A stretch of DNA of 59,044 nucleotides from an uncultured Pelagibacteraceae bacterium. Its GTDB lineage: Bacteria > Pseudomonadota > Alphaproteobacteria > Pelagibacterales > Pelagibacteraceae. Below are positions 19,514 to 28,368 of the stretch, piece by piece. The stretch lies in NCBI GenBank assembly GCA_902543405.1, contig CACBYC010000007.1, positions 1 through 59,044 of the forward strand, in the 5' to 3' direction. A program made the position numbers and the translations under genes. The notes beneath the pieces are model-generated. The model searched no databases, was not told the origin of the DNA, and was given only the letters and a program-made list of their open reading frames with translations. Every line of letters starts with the position of its first letter. Position 1 is the first letter of the stretch.

Positions 19514-20007
19514 TAATTATTACCTTCTTCGTCAAAAAGCTTAATAATTTCTGCAATATATTGAAGTATCATCAAAGCAGCTCCAATCATCATTGAAGAA
19601 TAAGGTATCCATAAAGGTGGGTCCCAAACTGTTCCTGTCGAATAATTTTTGGTAAAAGCTTCTTCAACCATTAAAAATCCAAAATAAAATAAAATTAAAA
19701 AAAATAATAAACTTATTAATGATGTAAATATTTTAAGTCTCAGTATGTTTTTTTTAGACAAAAAATCATAAATCCATTCCATGCTAACATGAGCTTTTTC
19801 ACTTAAAACATAAGCACTTCCAATGAAAGTTGAAGCAACCAAAAGCATTGTGACTAGCTCTGTTTGCCATGTGATTGCTCTTTGAAAAAAATATCTTTCA
19901 AAAACAAGCTCAACAATTACCAAAATAGATAAGATTAAGGCTAGAACAGCAAAGGCACCGCATGCCTTTGAGGATAAATTACAAAATTTTAAATATTTTT
20001 CTTTCAT
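19513..20007 (-). CDS. dctQ: TRAP transporter small permease DctQ (system 1)
   Basis: The 164-residue protein has four hydrophobic segments. The DctQ pattern is FFQRAITWQTELVTMLLVASTFIGSAYVLSEKAHV, in which a positively charged linker precedes the second segment and an acidic residue sits within it. It forms the membrane complex with DctM and stabilises the large permease. Its ATG follows eight T residues that form the tail of a terminator-like hairpin, and the only Shine-Dalgarno-like bases (GGGG) lie in the hairpin stem. The downstream dctM starts at the stop codon. Confidence 0.92.
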   Translation of the reverse strand: MKEKYLKFCNLSSKACGAFAVLALILSILVIVELVFERYFFQRAITWQTELVTMLLVASTFIGSAYVLSEKAHVSMEWIYDFLSKKNILRLKIFTSLISLLFFLILFYFGFLMVEEAFTKNYSTGTVWDPPLWIPYSSMMIGAALMILQYIAEIIKLFDEEGNN

Positions 20008-20013
20008 AAAAAA

Positions 20014-20042
20014 AACCCCTATTTAATTTTCAAATAGGGGTT
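20014..20042 (-). terminator. intrinsic terminator/attenuator between dctP and dctQ
   Basis: A perfect 11-bp stem, AACCCCTATTT/AAATAGGGGTT, with a 7-base loop is followed on the minus strand by eight T residues that run straight into the dctQ ATG. It lies in the 50-base dctP-dctQ gap. The stem also hides the GGGG that would serve as the dctQ ribosome site. Partial termination and translational masking would both lower permease expression relative to DctP. Confidence 0.85.
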
Positions 20043-20057
20043 CTTTATATATTTTTT

Positions 20058-21068
20058 TTATTTAACTGCCAAAGCCATTTCCATAAGCTTGTCGCCACCT
20101 GGAACTTTTTCAGCAAATGCTTTGTGTGAAGATTGTTTAGCAATCTCAACCCAAGCTGCATGGTCGTTTGCATCCATATATACTAACTTTACTCCTGCTG
20201 CTTTATAAGCGTCTTCAAATTTTTTATCTAAATTTTCGACTTGCGCAGTCATATATTTCTCAGCAACCTTACCTGCTTCCATCAAAGCGTTTTGTTGTTT
20301 TGAATTTAATTTATCAAAACTCATTTTTGACATCAAAATTGGCTCATACATAAACCATAATCCAAATTTTCCTGGAGGTGTTGCGCAGCTTACTTGTTCA
20401 TAAATTTTGTAACTTACAAAACTTCCTGAGCTAGTATTTGCACCAGTTAAAACTCCTGTTTGCAACCCAGTGTAAATCTCAGATGAAGGCATGCTTTGAA
20501 TACCCGCTCCAGCTGCTTCTAACATTTGGTTAAATGCTTTACCAGCCGCTCTCATTACCTGTCCTTTTGCATCTGATGGATTTTTTATGCATTTAGATTT
20601 TGATGCAAATCCACCACCAAGCCAAGCATCAGATAATACAACCACGCCAGCATCATTAATAATTCTCTTGATCTCTGTCATCATCGGACCTTTATTAAAT
20701 CTTAAGGCATGATCGTGATTTTTAACTGTTCCTGGCATTAATGTTGCATCAAATTCAGGATGAAATTTAGATGCGTATGCTAGTGGAAACGCAGAAATAT
20801 CTAACTGACCAGTAGTCATTGGTTTCCATTGCTCTTTTGGTTTATAAAGTGATTTTGCAGGATAAATTCTGATATCTAAATCAACACCTGCTTTTTTAAC
20901 TTCATCTGCAATTATTTGAACCATTTCATGTCTTGGATCAAAAGAACCATCAGCTCTTGGAGTACCAGGCCACTGATGACTTGCTTTTAATGTAACAGCA
21001 TAAGCTGATCCAATTAATGAGAAAGCTAAAAATAATGTTGTGAAATAAAAACTTATTTTTTTTAACAT
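20058..21068 (-). CDS. dctP: TRAP transporter solute-binding protein DctP (system 1)
   Basis: Periplasmic binding protein of 336 residues with a clear signal peptide (hydrophobic core about 5-22, cleavage after SAYA). Mature features include KASHQWPGTPRADG, the RAAGKAFNQML region holding the conserved substrate-carboxylate Arg, and SSEIYTGLQTGVLTGA. DctP proteins usually bind organic acids; this one may bind a diacid, given malonyl-CoA decarboxylase downstream and a CoA-transferase divergently upstream. It has an AGAGGGG ribosome site and a good -35/-10 pair. Confidence 0.93.
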   Translation of the reverse strand: MLKKISFYFTTLFLAFSLIGSAYAVTLKASHQWPGTPRADGSFDPRHEMVQIIADEVKKAGVDLDIRIYPAKSLYKPKEQWKPMTTGQLDISAFPLAYASKFHPEFDATLMPGTVKNHDHALRFNKGPMMTEIKRIINDAGVVVLSDAWLGGGFASKSKCIKNPSDAKGQVMRAAGKAFNQMLEAAGAGIQSMPSSEIYTGLQTGVLTGANTSSGSFVSYKIYEQVSCATPPGKFGLWFMYEPILMSKMSFDKLNSKQQNALMEAGKVAEKYMTAQVENLDKKFEDAYKAAGVKLVYMDANDHAAWVEIAKQSSHKAFAEKVPGGDKLMEMALAVK

Positions 21069-21100
21069 GTTTCCCCTCTTTAAATTAATTTAATAAACAT

Positions 21101-21129
21101 ATTAAATTGAACTTATTAGCAAGAGTCAA
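21101..21129 (-). promoter_or_regulatory. sigma70-type promoter for dctP (system 1)
   Basis: On the minus strand TTGACT (21124-21129) and TTTAAT (21101-21106) are separated by 17 bases, each one mismatch from consensus. The predicted start of transcription is about 25 bases before the dctP ATG at 21068. No operator-like repeat is obvious in the gap shared with the divergent CoA-transferase gene. Confidence 0.6.
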
Positions 21130-21155
21130 TATAAGGAAATGTCATATATTTAATT

Positions 21156-22298
21156 ATGGATGGACCATTAAAAAATTTACTAGTTGTTGATTTAACAAGG
21201 GTTTTGGTAGGACCTTACTGTACCATGATACTATCAGATTTAGGTGCGAGAGTAATAAAAATTGAAGCGCCTGAGACAGGTGATGATTCTAGAAAATTTG
21301 GACCTTTTGTTAAGGATTATTCTGCATACTTTATGTCGTTAAATAGAGGCAAAGAAAGTATAGCTTTGAATTTGAAGAATGATGAGGACAAAAAAATTTT
21401 TGATAAAATTTTATCTAAAGCAGATATTTTAGTTGAAAATTTTAAACCTGGCACTTTAGAAAAGTGGGGTTTTGGTTGGAAAGATGTAAGTAAAAAGTAC
21501 CCTAAATTAATTTATGCATCAGCATCTGGTTTTGGACAAACAGGACCTTTAAAAGAGCTCCCAGCATATGACATGGTTGTCCAAGGTATGGGAGGCTTGA
21601 TGAGTGTAACTGGCCATCCAAATTCAGAACCAACAAGAGTTGGAACCTCTATTGGTGATATTACAGCAGGTCTGTTTACAGCAATTGGAATTAATGCAGC
21701 TTTATACGATAGACAAAAAACTGGCAAGGGTGCTTTTATAGATGTCTCAATGTTAGATTGCCAAATAGCAATTTTAGAAAATGCAATTGCAAGATATCTT
21801 TCCAAAAATGAAATTCCAGGACCAATGGGTTCAAGACATCCATCTATTGCTCCCTTTGAAGCTTTTAAAACAAAAGATAGTTATATAATTATTGCTGCAG
21901 GAAATGATAAACTTTTTACAAAACTATGTGACGTATTAAAAATTCCTGAGACTTCAAATGATGAGAGGTTTAATGCTAATTCATTGAGATGTGAAAATAT
22001 GGATCAACTAAAAGAAATTTTTGAAAAACAATTAAGTTCAAAATCTACAAATGAATGGGTAAAAGAAATGGAAGCATTAAAAATTCCATGTGGACCAATT
22101 TTTAATATCAAGCAAGCTGTAGAAAATCCTCAAATTCAAGAAAGAAATATGATTGTAAAATCATACCACAAGATTATTGGTGAATTTAAATCTGCAGGAA
22201 ACCCAATTAAAATATCTACATATAAAGATGAAAATACAAGAGGTGATATTCCTGATTTAGATGAGCACAGGGAAAAAATAATAAAGGAATTTAGCTGA
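21156..22298 (+). CDS. CaiB/BaiF family III CoA-transferase
   Basis: Transfers CoA between carboxylic acids through an aspartyl-CoA thioester. The 380 residues begin with the family signature LLVVDLTRVLVGPYCTM. They contain VENFKPGTLEKWG and ASASGFGQTGP, and Asp168 in GTSIGDITAG aligns with the catalytic Asp169 of formyl-CoA transferase. The donor and acceptor are unknown. It is divergent from the TRAP dctP gene, so it may activate the imported acid, for example to a malonyl- or succinyl-type CoA ester. It ends one base from the convergent rpoZ stop. Confidence 0.93.
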   Translation: MDGPLKNLLVVDLTRVLVGPYCTMILSDLGARVIKIEAPETGDDSRKFGPFVKDYSAYFMSLNRGKESIALNLKNDEDKKIFDKILSKADILVENFKPGTLEKWGFGWKDVSKKYPKLIYASASGFGQTGPLKELPAYDMVVQGMGGLMSVTGHPNSEPTRVGTSIGDITAGLFTAIGINAALYDRQKTGKGAFIDVSMLDCQIAILENAIARYLSKNEIPGPMGSRHPSIAPFEAFKTKDSYIIIAAGNDKLFTKLCDVLKIPETSNDERFNANSLRCENMDQLKEIFEKQLSSKSTNEWVKEMEALKIPCGPIFNIKQAVENPQIQERNMIVKSYHKIIGEFKSAGNPIKISTYKDENTRGDIPDLDEHREKIIKEFS

Positions 22299-22299
22299 T

Positions 22300-22818
22300 T
22301 TATTCTTGGTTTTCTGTTTCGTCAGATAAAGTATCTTCTTGATCTTTCATTTCGTCTAAAGATACGTCAGCCTCTTCATCTTGTGCTTCTTCTATAGGAT
22401 CAGAAGTAGGTTGTTCAATTGTATTTTGCAACTCAGACAAATCATCTTTTGAAACTTGAATTTTTTCTGGAATTTTTCTAGCTCTTTTAGATGGAAGGAT
22501 TGGCACTCCACTTTTTGAAATTTCTCCTTTATAAAGATTTTCAAAATCGTCACCAATATCATCTTCATCCTCTGAAGCGTCATCTATTTGCTCAACATGT
22601 TTTCTTAATTTGTATACTGCAGCTTCTGTTAAATCTGGAACTTTAATTGTTTCTTCAGCAATTTCTCTTAATGCTATAACAGTATTTTTATCGTTATCTC
22701 TGTCTAAAGTAGGTTCTAATCCCGAATTAAGCTGTGTTGCTCTCTCCTTTGCAACTAGTACTAATTCATAAGGACTATCTACTTTATCAATACAATCTTC
22801 AACTGTAACTCTTGCCAT
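22300..22818 (-). CDS. rpoZ: RNA polymerase omega subunit with long acidic tail
   Basis: The first 75 residues match omega: [25 protein letters not shown], the [20 protein letters not shown] core. Omega assists folding and assembly of the beta-prime subunit. The protein is 172 residues, whereas E. coli omega is about 90. The extra C-terminal hundred residues are predicted disordered and strongly acidic: 16 of the last 33 residues are Asp or Glu. Many alphaproteobacterial omegas are moderately extended, but this tail is long. The gene appears to stand alone. Confidence 0.95.
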   Translation of the reverse strand: MARVTVEDCIDKVDSPYELVLVAKERATQLNSGLEPTLDRDNDKNTVIALREIAEETIKVPDLTEAAVYKLRKHVEQIDDASEDEDDIGDDFENLYKGEISKSGVPILPSKRARKIPEKIQVSKDDLSELQNTIEQPTSDPIEEAQDEEADVSLDEMKDQEDTLSDETENQE

Positions 22819-22860
22819 GGTCGGTTAGATACACCCCGAATTTAAAAAAATCAAGCAGTA

Positions 22861-24069
22861 TTAGAGATAAACTGGATTTAATTTTTTTCTTATAGTGAAA
22901 AGTAAAGCTATAGAGCATGCTATAGCAATTGCAGCAATAAATGCGATTTTTTCAATTGAAAATCCAGCATCTATAAAAAAGCCAAACAATGCTGTACCAA
23001 AAGCAGTAGCAAATACCATTAAAGCTGTAGTCAAAGCTTTAATAGATCCAATATATTTTACACCGTAAATTTCTGCCCACGTTGACGATCCTAATAAGTT
23101 AGCTAAACCGTTTGATATTCCAACCAATCCAAGAAATAAAAAAGCAGTTAGTGGAGCATCAAAATATATGATCACTAAAGTTCCTAAGAATAATGGAATA
23201 TTCATATAGATAAGTAATTTTCTACTTGTAAACTTATCAATTAAATATCCAGCAACAATTAAAGTAATTACAGAAAAAATTGAGTATGACATAAAAGATT
23301 GAGCAATTGTATATTCACCCCACCCTTTTGAATTTGCGACAAATGATTGATAGACAAATACTCCTGTTGCTATCCAAGGCATAGCCAACATATTTAATGA
23401 AACAATGTAAAACCTATAATCCTGAAGTACTTCAATTCTTTTCCAATTTTTGATATTGTCCTCTTTTATTTTTTTATTTTTGCTACTCTCTCTAGTATCT
23501 AATTTCACATCTTTAACTAAAGTGTAAGATGCTAAAGGTAAACAAATTAAAACTATTAAAGAAAAGATTACCCATAAATCTTGCCAAATAATCATTGTTA
23601 AAAGATAAACAATTAATACAGGCATTATAAATTCTGCTAAAGATAAACCAAACCAAATAATGCTTAACGCTTTACCTCTAGATTTTGTAAAATATCTTGA
23701 AATAGTAGTTGAAGCTGTGTGAGACATTAATCCTTGCCCAGAGAATCTCATTAAAAAAATTGCAACAAATAAAAAAACTACTGATGATGTTTTGGAAAAG
23801 AAAAAAGATGAAAAAGATAAAAGTATCGTAACAAATATTGCAAATTTTATCACATTTACATCATCGATTTTTTTTCCAATCCAAATAAGAAGCAAACTAC
23901 TAAATAGAGTTGCAGATGCATAAATCGTGCCAAATTGTCCATGTGTTATAGATAGAGTTTCTCTTATACTAGAATTGAACAATCCTATAAAAAAACTCTG
24001 TCCAAAACACGAAAAAAATGTAAAAATAAAACCAAAAATAATTACTTTTAAACTTAAACTTTTAAACAT
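22861..24069 (-). CDS. major facilitator superfamily transporter
   Basis: The 402-residue protein has about twelve hydrophobic segments and a central hydrophilic loop rich in Lys/Asp (about 190-205). SITHGQFGTIYASATLFSS and the cytoplasmic KIDDVNVIKFA after segment two follow the MFS layout, as does GYLIDKFTSRKLL in the second half. It resembles the oxalate/formate-antiporter-like and monocarboxylate MFS group only loosely; the substrate is unknown. It is divergent from the dehydrogenase gene at 24081 with an 11-base gap. Confidence 0.88.
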   Translation of the reverse strand: MFKSLSLKVIIFGFIFTFFSCFGQSFFIGLFNSSIRETLSITHGQFGTIYASATLFSSLLLIWIGKKIDDVNVIKFAIFVTILLSFSSFFFSKTSSVVFLFVAIFLMRFSGQGLMSHTASTTISRYFTKSRGKALSIIWFGLSLAEFIMPVLIVYLLTMIIWQDLWVIFSLIVLICLPLASYTLVKDVKLDTRESSKNKKIKEDNIKNWKRIEVLQDYRFYIVSLNMLAMPWIATGVFVYQSFVANSKGWGEYTIAQSFMSYSIFSVITLIVAGYLIDKFTSRKLLIYMNIPLFLGTLVIIYFDAPLTAFLFLGLVGISNGLANLLGSSTWAEIYGVKYIGSIKALTTALMVFATAFGTALFGFFIDAGFSIEKIAFIAAIAIACSIALLFTIRKKLNPVYL

Positions 24070-24080
24070 ATAAATAATTT

Positions 24081-24956
24081 ATGACTTGTAATGTTGCTTT
24101 CATAGGTCTCGGGGTAATGGGTTATCCGATGGCTGGATATATATCAAAAGCTGGGCATAATGTAAGTGTTTTTAATAGAACAACTGCCAAAGCTGAAAAA
24201 TGGATTTCTGAATATAAAGGTAAAATGGCTTCAACACCAAAAGAAGCTGCAGAAGGTGCTGATTTTATTTTTACTTGTGTAGGTAACGATGAGGATTTGA
24301 AACAAGTTACTTTGGGTGAAAATGGATTATTTCATAGTGCTAAAGAAGGTTCGATATATGTAGATAATTCAACTGTGTCTGCAGAAGTATCTAGAGAACT
24401 TTATAATAAAGCAAAAGAAAAAGGGTTTGCTTTTTTAGATGCACCAATTTCTGGAGGTCAATCTGGAGCTGAAGGTGGGATTTTAACAGTAATGGTTGGA
24501 GGTGATGAAGAAGCTTTTAAAAAAGCAGAACCAGTAATTGATTGCTATAGCAAAAAAGTAAAATTAATTGGTCAATCAGGAAGTGGTCAACTTACGAAAA
24601 TGATGAATCAAATGTGTATTGCAGGAGTTGTTCAAGGTTTATCAGAGGCTATTAATTTTGGAATAAATGCTGGTTTAGATATTGATAAAGTAATGGAAAC
24701 TATATCAAAAGGTGCAGCACAATCTTGGCAAATGGAAAATAGATATAAAACTATGGTTGAGGATAAATTTGATTATGGTTTTGCAGTTGATTGGATGAGA
24801 AAAGATTTAAAAATCGTAATTGAAGAAGCAAAAAGAAATGATTCACCTGTTCCAATTACTGAAATTGTTGATGAGTATTATGCTGATGTTCAAAAAATGG
24901 GTGGCAATCGTTGGGATAGTTCTAGTCTAATCGCTAGGCTTAAAAAAAAGAAATAA
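24081..24956 (+). CDS. 3-hydroxyisobutyrate dehydrogenase-family NAD(P) oxidoreductase
   Basis: Beta-hydroxyacid dehydrogenase of 291 residues. The Rossmann motif is GLGVMGYPMAG (9-19), the substrate-binding signature is DAPISGGQSGAEGG (120-133), and the catalytic Lys173 lies in GQLTKMMNQ. Family members oxidise 3-hydroxyisobutyrate or reduce tartronate or glyoxylate semialdehydes. NRT at 32-34 after the second strand suggests NADP preference. It is followed after 4 bases by a flavin-binding protein gene and a small membrane-protein gene. Confidence 0.92.
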   Translation: MTCNVAFIGLGVMGYPMAGYISKAGHNVSVFNRTTAKAEKWISEYKGKMASTPKEAAEGADFIFTCVGNDEDLKQVTLGENGLFHSAKEGSIYVDNSTVSAEVSRELYNKAKEKGFAFLDAPISGGQSGAEGGILTVMVGGDEEAFKKAEPVIDCYSKKVKLIGQSGSGQLTKMMNQMCIAGVVQGLSEAINFGINAGLDIDKVMETISKGAAQSWQMENRYKTMVEDKFDYGFAVDWMRKDLKIVIEEAKRNDSPVPITEIVDEYYADVQKMGGNRWDSSSLIARLKKKK

Positions 24957-24960
24957 ACCA

Positions 24961-25566
24961 ATGACAAATACTGTCCCATACTATGAGGACTTTTCTGAAA
25001 TAAAGAAAAAAATTTGGTTAATGCTTGATGATGCAGTAACTAATAGATCATCACCATTTAGAATTCCAGTTTTTGTTTGCGGGGATCAATCAGACTTTGA
25101 TGGAAGAATTGTTGTTCTTAGAAAATCTGACCAATCAAATAATCTTCTTCAGTTTCATAGCGATATACGATCTGACAAAATTCCTAAATTAAAGAAAAAT
25201 AAAAATGCTGCGCTAATATTTTATGATAAAGAAGAAAAAATTCAGCTTCGTATTAAAGTTAATTGTATTGTCAATCATGAAAATGAAATAACTGAGAAAT
25301 CATGGTCAAAAACTGCACACGTGAGTCGAAAATGTTATTTAGTAAACAATGGACCAGGAACAGAAACAGATGAACCAAGCTCAGGTTTAAGTGAAGAAAT
25401 TGAGAAATCAGGCTTTACTATGGAACAAAGTGAAGAAGGCTATAAAAACTTTACAGTAATTCAATGTAATATTGAAAGTATTGAGTGGCTTTATCTTGCA
25501 GCAAAGGGGCATAGAAGAGCAAGGTTTGATATTTCAAATAATAAACAAAACTGGCTAGTTCCATAA
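24961..25566 (+). CDS. pyridoxamine 5'-phosphate oxidase-like FMN-binding protein
   Basis: The 201-residue split-barrel flavoprotein resembles PNPOx in overall layout: RIVVLRKSD (about 43-51), FHSDIRSDKIPKLKKNKNAALIFYD for FMN phosphate binding, and a C-terminal IEWLYLAAKGHRRARFD that mirrors the PNPOx end motif. True PdxH has a slightly different C-terminus, so an uncharacterised flavin reductase or heme-related role is equally possible. It sits between the dehydrogenase (4-base gap) and a small membrane protein (2-base gap). Confidence 0.82.
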   Translation: MTNTVPYYEDFSEIKKKIWLMLDDAVTNRSSPFRIPVFVCGDQSDFDGRIVVLRKSDQSNNLLQFHSDIRSDKIPKLKKNKNAALIFYDKEEKIQLRIKVNCIVNHENEITEKSWSKTAHVSRKCYLVNNGPGTETDEPSSGLSEEIEKSGFTMEQSEEGYKNFTVIQCNIESIEWLYLAAKGHRRARFDISNNKQNWLVP

Positions 25567-25568
25567 AA

Positions 25569-25769
25569 ATGCTAAGTGGATTTATAATTGCTATAGCGCT
25601 TGTTTTAGGAGGATTGGCAGTAATGAGGTTTGGCATTTTTCAAATCAGAAAATTTAAAAAGGGAGAGACTAAAGTCACAAAAAAAGTTAGTGAGCAACTA
25701 GCTTTTATAATATTTTTTGTAATTATTTTAGGATTAATAATTTATTCTGTTAATGATTTATTGTTTTAA
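25569..25769 (+). CDS. small two-helix membrane protein, function unknown
   Basis: The 66 residues comprise a hydrophobic segment near the N-terminus (about 3-20), a short basic loop (RKFKKGETKVTKK), and a second hydrophobic segment (about 47-62). The start follows the upstream stop by two bases, so it looks like the third gene of the dehydrogenase/flavoprotein operon. It overlaps the convergent carbonic-anhydrase-like gene by four bases. I do not recognise a family. Confidence 0.65.
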   Translation: MLSGFIIAIALVLGGLAVMRFGIFQIRKFKKGETKVTKKVSEQLAFIIFFVIILGLIIYSVNDLLF

Positions 25770-26278
25770 AAAACTGATTTAGAATATTTTTTCCAATTTT
25801 CTTGATACCTTATTGCATTTTGCTTTACCGCCTCAATTTCGTCTTCAGTTAATTGACGAATTATTTTTCCTGGAGAACCCATCACTAAAGAATTGTCTGG
25901 AATTTCTTTATTTTCAGTAATCAATGATTTAGCTCCAATGATGCAATTTTTTCCAATTTTAGCTTTATTGAGAACTACAGCTCCAATGCCAATTAAAGAA
26001 TTGTCATCAATTGTGCAACCATGAAGCATAACCAAGTGACCTATGGTTACATTCTTTCCAATTTTTAAAGGGTAACCTGGATCTGTATGCAAAACACTTC
26101 CGTCTTGAACATTTGACCCTTCTCCTAAATGAATATTTTCTATATCACCTCTTAACGTTGCATTAAACCATACACTAGAGTTTTTCTCTAATGTTACATC
26201 ACCAATTATAACAGCGTTGGGTGCTACCCAATTTTCGCCAAGGTTTTTTGGTTTTTTATCTTTTAAATCGTAAAACAT
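25766..26278 (-). CDS. gamma-carbonic-anhydrase-family hexapeptide protein
   Basis: A 170-residue left-handed beta-helix protein. The expected zinc histidines are in HTD (His64) and GHLVMLHG (His81, His86), and RGDIENIHLGEGSNVQDGSV is the family core. Proteins of this group (YrdA/PaaY/CaiE-like) are carbonic-anhydrase relatives or thioesterases; enzymatic CO2 hydration is not assured. It is divergent from the thioredoxin-like gene with a 20-base gap. Confidence 0.9.
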   Translation of the reverse strand: MFYDLKDKKPKNLGENWVAPNAVIIGDVTLEKNSSVWFNATLRGDIENIHLGEGSNVQDGSVLHTDPGYPLKIGKNVTIGHLVMLHGCTIDDNSLIGIGAVVLNKAKIGKNCIIGAKSLITENKEIPDNSLVMGSPGKIIRQLTEDEIEAVKQNAIRYQENWKKYSKSVF

Positions 26279-26298
26279 AAATTATATAGTCTTTTAAC

Positions 26299-26850
26299 AT
26301 GTCATTAACTAAAACACCAATTTGTGACTTCGGTAAAAAAGCTGATAACTTTGAACTTAAATCTATAGACAATAAAATAATTTCACTAAATGATGCAAAG
26401 GGTGAAAATGGAACACTAATAATGTTTATCTGTAATCACTGTCCGTATGTTTTGGCCGTAATAAATAATGTTGTCGAGGATTGTAAAGAATTGGAAAATG
26501 ATGGAATTAAATCTATAGCAATAATGTCTAATGACCCAAGTAGATATGAAGAAGATTCATTTGATAACATGATTAAATTTTCAAAAAATAATGATTTTAA
26601 TTTTCCATATTTAATCGACGAAACGCAAGAAGTGGCTAAAACTTATGGTGCCGTCTGTACTCCAGATTTTTTTGGTTATAATAAAGATCTTGAACTTCAA
26701 TACAGAGGAAGAATTAGAGAATTAAAAAATTTAAAACCAATAGAAAGTGGAGATAGCGAACTTAAAAATGCTATGAAAATGATTGCAAAAACTAACAATG
26801 GTCCAAATGAACAATTTCCTAGTATGGGCTGTAGTATTAAATGGTTTTAA
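26299..26850 (+). CDS. thioredoxin-family (AhpC/TSA-like) protein
   Basis: A 183-residue cytoplasmic protein with a thioredoxin fold. The redox motif CNHCPYV has Cys45 and Cys48 after the FICNHCPY strand, and the cis-Pro region is VCTPDFFGY. The N-terminal DFGKKADNFELKSIDN is peroxiredoxin-like. No signal peptide is visible. Members of this group are annotated as thioredoxin-family or peroxiredoxin-like; the reductant is unknown. The GT4 gene begins six bases after its stop. Confidence 0.88.
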   Translation: MSLTKTPICDFGKKADNFELKSIDNKIISLNDAKGENGTLIMFICNHCPYVLAVINNVVEDCKELENDGIKSIAIMSNDPSRYEEDSFDNMIKFSKNNDFNFPYLIDETQEVAKTYGAVCTPDFFGYNKDLELQYRGRIRELKNLKPIESGDSELKNAMKMIAKTNNGPNEQFPSMGCSIKWF

Positions 26851-26856
26851 TAATTA

Positions 26857-27939
26857 ATGTATTTAGTAATAACTAGAACTTTTCCTCCTGAATTAGGAGG
26901 TATGCAAAATCTCATGTGGGGATTAACAAGGTCTCTTTCAAAACTTAATCTTATAAAAGTTTTTGCAGACTATCATGAAAATCATGAGGAGTTTGATAAG
27001 TCGGTTTCATTTTCAATTGAAAGAGTAAGTGGAGTGAAGCTTATTAGAAAGTACAGAAAATCTTACATGATAAACGATTATCTTGAACAAAATAACAATG
27101 TAGAGTGTATTATTGCTGATCATTGGAAAAGTTTGGAGCTTATAAAAACAAAAAAAAAGAAGATCTGCCTTATACATTCAAAAGAAATTAACCATCCCAA
27201 AGGCTCAAGTTTAAATAAAAAAGTATTGTCAGTTCTTAATAATGTTGATCATATTGTTGCTAACTCGAGCTACACAAAAAATTTAGCAATTGATTTAGGT
27301 GCAGAAGAGAAAAAAATAGTTATTATTAATCCTGGAATTGATCCAGTAAGTGAAGTTCCCAAAAAATATTTAGATGAGGCAGAGAATATTCTTAAAGGTA
27401 AAAAAAATAGACTAATAACAGTTTCAAGATTTGATAAAAGAAAAAATCATGAAAAAGTAATAATGGCTATTAGAAACTTAAAAGAAATCTACCCTGATAT
27501 TATTTACACTTGTATCGGCTATGGCGATGAAGAAGAGAAATTAAAAAAGCTTGTAATTGAATTGAAATTAGAAGATCAAGTCACTTTTTTAAAAGATGTA
27601 CCCTCAGATTTAAAAAATGCTCTTGTAGCAAAGTCAGATATTTTTGTAATGCCCTCAATAATTTATAAAAAATCAGTTGAAGGTTTTGGTATTGCTTATG
27701 TAGAAGCTGCACAATATGGGGTTCCATCTGTAGGAGGTAAGGACGGAGGTGCTTCAGATGCAATAATCCATGAAAAAACTGGCTTGATATGTGATGGAAA
27801 TAAACTTGAGGATATTTATTCAAGCATAGATAATCTTTTTAAAAATAATAAATATTTAGAATACGGGAAAGAAGCAAAAATTAATGCTGAAAACTTCCTT
27901 TGGGACAGAATAATTGAAAGTTATAAAAGAATCTTATAA
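26857..27939 (+). CDS. family 4 glycosyltransferase
   Basis: The 360-residue GT-B enzyme starts with ITRTFPPELGGMQNLMWGL, the nucleotide-sugar transferase glycine loop. The C-terminal half contains VSRFDKRKNHEKVI, IYTCIGYGDEEEKLKKL, and VEGFGIAYVEAAQYGVPSVGG, which is the GT4 E-x7-E motif for donor binding. It probably adds a sugar to a lipid or surface glycan on the cytoplasmic side. A small membrane protein gene follows ten bases later. Confidence 0.92.
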   Translation: MYLVITRTFPPELGGMQNLMWGLTRSLSKLNLIKVFADYHENHEEFDKSVSFSIERVSGVKLIRKYRKSYMINDYLEQNNNVECIIADHWKSLELIKTKKKKICLIHSKEINHPKGSSLNKKVLSVLNNVDHIVANSSYTKNLAIDLGAEEKKIVIINPGIDPVSEVPKKYLDEAENILKGKKNRLITVSRFDKRKNHEKVIMAIRNLKEIYPDIIYTCIGYGDEEEKLKKLVIELKLEDQVTFLKDVPSDLKNALVAKSDIFVMPSIIYKKSVEGFGIAYVEAAQYGVPSVGGKDGGASDAIIHEKTGLICDGNKLEDIYSSIDNLFKNNKYLEYGKEAKINAENFLWDRIIESYKRIL

Positions 27940-27948
27940 AGTCTAGGA

Positions 27949-28368
27949 ATGATAGCCAAATTTAATAATATTTTTTATTTAATTATTTATGTCGTGCACT
28001 TTGGGATGCTAGCATTCTACGCCTCTCAATTACTAGTTGGGACAAAAAAATTTATGGATAAATTTGGTATAGATCATACAGCTGCTTTCATGATCAGATT
28101 TTTGGGAGCCTTCTTTCTAGCTTGGATATTAATGGCATTATACATAATGTTCGTAAGACCAAATGGTGTAGAAGGTACCTGGGCATTTTTTAATCTTATA
28201 TTTATTACTCATTTAGTTGTAACTATAACCAACTATTATTCTAAAAATATTAGCAAACTTGGAAATACAGATAAATTTACAAACGAAGGTATTATTGTTC
28301 CATTTGTTTTATTGATAATGAGTGCAATTCTTTGTTACGGTCTATCAGATAAGATTTATATTACTTAG
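27949..28368 (+). CDS. four-helix membrane protein of unknown function
   Basis: The 139-residue protein has four hydrophobic segments at about 9-27, 47-67, 78-96 and 114-134. Short polar loops carry KKFMDKFGIDHTAA and RPNGVEGTW. I do not recognise the family with certainty. Its start lies ten bases after the glycosyltransferase stop, and it overlaps the convergent tctA gene by eight bases. Confidence 0.7.
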   Translation: MIAKFNNIFYLIIYVVHFGMLAFYASQLLVGTKKFMDKFGIDHTAAFMIRFLGAFFLAWILMALYIMFVRPNGVEGTWAFFNLIFITHLVVTITNYYSKNISKLGNTDKFTNEGIIVPFVLLIMSAILCYGLSDKIYIT

